The position numbers and the translations under genes were made by a program. The notes under the pieces are model-generated. The model was not told the DNA's origin, did not search any database, and worked only from the letters and a program-made list of their open reading frames with translations. From positions 1 to 61,818 of the forward strand of contig JANWXW010000097.1 of NCBI GenBank assembly GCA_025057315.1: a DNA stretch of 61,818 nucleotides, given 5' to 3'. This document shows positions 58,795 to 61,818 of this stretch, piece by piece. The first letter of the stretch is position 1. Every line of letters begins with the position of its first letter. This stretch comes from Myxococcota bacterium. Its GTDB lineage: Bacteria; Myxococcota_A; Polyangia; Palsa-1104; JAEUJZ01.

Positions 58795-59522
58795 GGGCCC
58801 GTCATCGCGCTGCGTGGTCGAAGGTGGCCCGGGTCTGCGTGGCGGCAGCGTGCCTGAACGCTGCCTGCGGCGACGAACCAGCCGGTGCAGGTGGACCCCC
58901 GGCACCGTCCAAGGCGGGCGGAGCGGACCCCACCGGCGGAGAGGGACTGAAGTCGCAGACCGGCTCGGCCCCCACACCCGGCCTTGGAGCCCCGGCCGCC
59001 CCGGCCCAGCAGCAGGCTGCGGGAGCGCCGCCGGGGTTGCTCCCTCCTCCCTCACCGGGCCGGGAGAAGCTCCTGGCTGACATCCGAAAGCGGCCGTTCC
59101 GGCCAGAAGACATGGTGGCCAACCCGCCAACCAACACCGACCCGTTCCACAACAACCTCGACCGCTTCATTGCGGCGCCGCCCCCACCAGACAAGCAGCT
59201 CGGCAACTGCATGCTTCCCAAGTATGGCCTCGAGGAGCTCAAGCTGACCGCCATCATCCTCGGCGCCAGCGACGGAACCACCGCTAGGGCCATGTTCATC
59301 GATCCGACTGGGGTCGGCACCGTCGTCAAGCGCGCCGACCGCCTGAGCAAGACCTGCGCGCTGGTGCAGCGCATTCTCTCAGATCGGGTGCTGTTCGAGT
59401 TCACCGAAGATCTGGGGCAAGGCAAGAAGCGCTCCGTCGTGCGGGCAGTGGAACTGCATCCAGTTGAGTCCCAAGCCCAGGGCAGCGTCGGTGGTGTGGG
59501 GCTAGCGCCAGTGCCCAAATAG
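58791..59522 (+). CDS. pilP: Type IV pilus lipoprotein PilP
   Basis: PilP is the inner-membrane lipoprotein linking PilNO to the PilQ secretin. The 243-residue product has a signal ending ACLNAACGD (lipobox-like, Cys about 27) and a ~70-residue Pro/Gly-rich linker. The beta-sandwich domain at about 145-230 has the PilP block YGLEELKLTAIILGASDGTT, then GTVVKRADRLSKTCALVQRI and DRVLFEFTEDLGQGKK. The linker is longer than usual. The stop is 100 bases before pilQ. Confidence 0.92.
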   Translation: MRARHRAAWSKVARVCVAAACLNAACGDEPAGAGGPPAPSKAGGADPTGGEGLKSQTGSAPTPGLGAPAAPAQQQAAGAPPGLLPPPSPGREKLLADIRKRPFRPEDMVANPPTNTDPFHNNLDRFIAAPPPPDKQLGNCMLPKYGLEELKLTAIILGASDGTTARAMFIDPTGVGTVVKRADRLSKTCALVQRILSDRVLFEFTEDLGQGKKRSVVRAVELHPVESQAQGSVGGVGLAPVPK

Positions 59523-59622
59523 CTTCTTTACCTCCCCCCATGGCATCTGTCCTCCCCTCGAGGGAGAAAGTATTATATAGTTATCCAATCCCCTTATGTG
59601 CGCAAGGAAAAGGAGACTGGTG

Positions 59623-61818
59623 ATGAAGGGCCAGCTGCTTGCTCTGTGGAGCGCTGGTTGGACGGCGGTGCTGGCCGTCCAGCTGATTGCGCCACCTGTG
59701 CCTGTGCGCGCAGCCGGAGCAGGTGCTCGGCCAGTGGAACAGAACCTCATCAGCCGCCTTACTGTCCAGGACGACAAAGGCAAGACGCTGATTGTGGTCA
59801 AGGGCTCGGCCACAGCCAGCTTCACCGCCTATCGGCTGGACCATCCACCGCGCCTAGTGGTCGACATCGCCAACGGCAAGTTGGCGCTAAGCTCGGCCGA
59901 AGAGCGGCAGATCCTGGCCGATACCTGGGCCGTGGGGCAGGTGTCCATCGACGAGCGGGTGGGCGACGCAACGCTGGTCAGCCGGGTGCTGGTCAGCCTG
60001 AAGCGCCCAAGTAGCTACACCGTCCGTCCCCAGGGCGATGAACTCCACATCACCATCATCCCGCATGAGCCACCCCCGCTCGAGGATGCGGCGCAGATAC
60101 TGGCCCGACAGCAGGCTGCCGCGGAGCGCGAGCGGGCGCTGGCCGAGCAGGAGGCCCGCCTCCGCCAGCAGCAGCGGGATGCGGAGCAGGCCCTGGAGAG
60201 GGCGCGCGCCGAACGAGAAACCATCGCCCGCGACCTGGGCCGCCTGGAGCAGCTGCGGGCTGAGCTGATGCGCCAGGAGAAGGAACTCTCCGAGCGCCTC
60301 TCCCGTCAGCGGTCTGACGACCAAAGCCAGCTGATTGCCCACCTGGAGGCCATGCGCCGCCAGGCCGACAAGGCGCAGCAAGAGCTGGCCGCCGCCCAGA
60401 TCAGCCTCCGCCAGGCGGAACAGGCCCGTCTCCAGGCCGAGCAGCGGCAGCGGAGCGAAGAGCAGCTCCGCCTGGAACTGGCCCGTAAGCACCAGGAGGC
60501 CGAGCGGCGTCTGGCCGAACAGACTGCTCATCTCAAGGCGCAGCAGGCCGAGATCGCCCGCCTCCAGCGGCACATCCAAGACAGCGGCCAGGCGCAGCGC
60601 CAGGTAGAGGAACAGATGCTCAGGCGGCTGCTGGAGGAGCGCCAGCACACCGTCGCAGAGCTGGAGAAGCTAGAGCGCGCCCGCGTCGACATCAAGCGAC
60701 AGGAGGAGGCTCTGGCCATGCGCATGCAGCAGGCCCAGCGGGACATTCAGCGCGCGCAAGAGCTGCAGCGCGCGGTGCAGCTGGCGCAGAGAGAGGCCAG
60801 TCGCACCCAGCAGGAGCTGCAAGCGGCCCAGGCAGCCCTGCGTCAGGCAGAGCAGGCCCGCGCAGAGGCCGAGCGGGCGCGGCAGGCCGAGGAGGCGCGG
60901 CTGCGCGAGCTGCTGCAGGCCCGGAAACAGGCCGAGCGTCAGGTCGCCGAACAGACGGCGTTGCTCAGGGCACACCAGGCCGAGATCGCGCGCCAGGAGC
61001 AGCTACAACGCGCCCGGAAGAACGAGGAGGAGGCCCAGAAGCAAGCTCACCAACAGCGGCTCCTGGCTGAGCAAGCCCTCCAGGAGGCGCTGGCCCGGCG
61101 CCGCAGTGCCGAGCAAGAGCTCAGCCGGCTGGAGCAGCTCCGGCAGCAGCGGCTCCAGCAAGAACGAGAGCTGACCGAACGGGTGGCCCGCATCCAGCAG
61201 GAGGGAGGAGCGAAGCTAAAGAGCCTAGAGCGTGAGCTGGCCGAGGCGCGTTTGCAGGTGAAGCAAGTCCAGGAGCAACTGGCCGCTGGACAGCGGGCCC
61301 TGCAGGCAGCGGAGGAGGCCCGACGACAAGCCGAGCAGCGGCAAAAGGCCGAGGAGGAGAGGCTGCAAGCACTCCTTAAGGCGGCCCAGCAGGCGGAGGC
61401 CGAGCGACAGGAACTGGAGAAGGCGAGGCGCGCCGAGATGAAGAGGCTGGCCGACATCCGGCGTCAGGCCGAGCAGGAGCAGCGGGCCCTGGAGCAGGCA
61501 GTGGAGGCCTATCGGGAGCAGCAGCAGGCGGAGGCGCGCCGCTTGGCCGAGGTGCGGCAGCGCTCCGAGACTGAGCGCCAGAGGCAGCAGGCGCAGCTCC
61601 AGGCACTCTTGCAGCGCCGTCAGCAGGCCGAAGAGGACCTCCGCAGGCTCGAGCAGCAGCAGAAGGCCCTGCCCCAGAGCGTCCCGCCCGACCGCCAGCA
61701 GGCGGAGCAGGACCGCCACCAGGTGCGGCAGCGCTCCGAGACTGAGCGCCAGAGGCAGCAGGCGCAGCTCCAGGCACTCTTGCAGCGCCGTCAGCAGGCC
61801 GAAGAGGACCTCCGCAGG
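59623..61818 (+). CDS. pilQ: PilQ-like secretin N-terminal region with giant coiled coil, truncated by window end
   Basis: The position after pilP and the N-terminus fit PilQ: a signal peptide (LLALWSAGWTAVLAVQLIAP), then one AMIN domain at about 40-150 (LISRLTVQDDKGKTLIVVKG, PRLVVDIANGKLAL, PSSYTVRPQGDELHITIIP), which in PilQ binds peptidoglycan. From about residue 155 to the end of the window (732 codons in all) the sequence is an uninterrupted Gln/Glu/Arg/Ala-rich coiled coil, with no N0/N1 or secretin domain yet. Normal PilQ has secretin domains after the AMIN repeats, so the coiled coil is either a very large insertion or the protein is a TolA-like fusion. AAGGAG lies 7 bases before the ATG. 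It ends in a 171-base repeat. Confidence 0.8.
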   Translation, partial: MKGQLLALWSAGWTAVLAVQLIAPPVPVRAAGAGARPVEQNLISRLTVQDDKGKTLIVVKGSATASFTAYRLDHPPRLVVDIANGKLALSSAEERQILADTWAVGQVSIDERVGDATLVSRVLVSLKRPSSYTVRPQGDELHITIIPHEPPPLEDAAQILARQQAAAERERALAEQEARLRQQQRDAEQALERARAERETIARDLGRLEQLRAELMRQEKELSERLSRQRSDDQSQLIAHLEAMRRQADKAQQELAAAQISLRQAEQARLQAEQRQRSEEQLRLELARKHQEAERRLAEQTAHLKAQQAEIARLQRHIQDSGQAQRQVEEQMLRRLLEERQHTVAELEKLERARVDIKRQEEALAMRMQQAQRDIQRAQELQRAVQLAQREASRTQQELQAAQAALRQAEQARAEAERARQAEEARLRELLQARKQAERQVAEQTALLRAHQAEIARQEQLQRARKNEEEAQKQAHQQRLLAEQALQEALARRRSAEQELSRLEQLRQQRLQQERELTERVARIQQEGGAKLKSLERELAEARLQVKQVQEQLAAGQRALQAAEEARRQAEQRQKAEEERLQALLKAAQQAEAERQELEKARRAEMKRLADIRRQAEQEQRALEQAVEAYREQQQAEARRLAEVRQRSETERQRQQAQLQALLQRRQQAEEDLRRLEQQQKALPQSVPPDRQQAEQDRHQVRQRSETERQRQQAQLQALLQRRQQAEEDLRR
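61550..61818 (+). repeat. Exact 98-base direct repeat, period 171 bases, reaching the window end
   Basis: Positions 61550-61647 recur exactly at 61721-61818, the last base of the window. The period is 57 codons, so the encoded coiled coil repeats in frame (block RQRSETERQRQQAQLQALLQ). Copies longer than the read or k-mer length would explain why the contig ends here. Confidence 0.95.

Overview
The window looks like one GC-rich contig from a deltaproteobacterial, Myxococcota-like genome. Supporting signs are a Ser/Thr kinase with a TonB-type C-terminus, a DUF4476 protein, TPR and outer-membrane beta-barrel proteins, many lipoproteins, an FHA-GGDEF protein, an encapsulin, a bacterial enhancer-binding regulator and a pilMNOPQ cluster. 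Both ends lie inside genes. The left end is in a DUF1156 DNA methylase gene. The right end stops inside an exact repeat in a pilQ-like gene, which would explain an assembly break.

Layout. Positions 1-11998 form one tightly packed plus-strand operon: the 3' part of a DUF1156 (COG1743) adenine methylase, cmr1-cmr2-cmr3-cmr4-cmr5-cmr6, a CARF-HEPN effector of the TIGR02710 type, and a DUF499 (COG1483) ATPase. Five of the junctions are 4-base ATGA overlaps. Positions 12000-13430 hold two CRISPR-repeat-like scraps and a radical SAM gene. Positions 13433-17980 (minus strand) hold a TPR/beta-barrel protein, an Omp85-like protein and infC. Positions 18383-22421 hold a Fn3 lipoprotein, truA, acylphosphatase and a small secreted protein. 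Positions 22566-25718 (minus) hold a lipoprotein and three uncharacterised helical genes. Positions 25894-35511 hold the kinase-TonB protein, a sigma-70 factor, a methyltransferase with a very long disordered N-terminus, psd, ftsH and a second lipoprotein paralogous to the one at 22.6 kb. Positions 35714-48723 hold a DUF4476 protein, a TPR metallopeptidase, two cell-surface genes, two alkaline-phosphatase-fold (sulfatase-like) proteins and a glycosyltransferase/CrtC-like pair. Positions 48844-55640 hold a carboxyl-terminal protease, encapsulin, a ferredoxin, a diguanylate cyclase and an NtrC-type regulator. Positions 55835-61818 hold a small HTH protein and pilM-N-O-P-Q.

How the genes work together. 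The most notable unit is the first 12 kb. A complete type III-B Cmr effector lies between the two genes of a methylase/ATPase defence pair and appears to be co-translated with the methylase. Its Cas10 subunit has lost the HD nuclease domain but keeps GGDD, and a CARF-HEPN protein follows it. The complex should therefore act by cyclic oligoadenylate signalling rather than by DNA cleavage. No Cas1, Cas2, Cas6 or intact CRISPR array is visible. Other points of interest are an encapsulin with a convergent ferredoxin and no visible cargo tag, an NtrC-type regulator whose Walker A lysine is missing in an almost A/T-free stretch, an IF-3 gene whose best start is AUU, and several SD-less genes with a TANNNT box just upstream of the ATG, suggesting leaderless transcripts. 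No tRNA or rRNA gene, insertion sequence or intact CRISPR array was seen.
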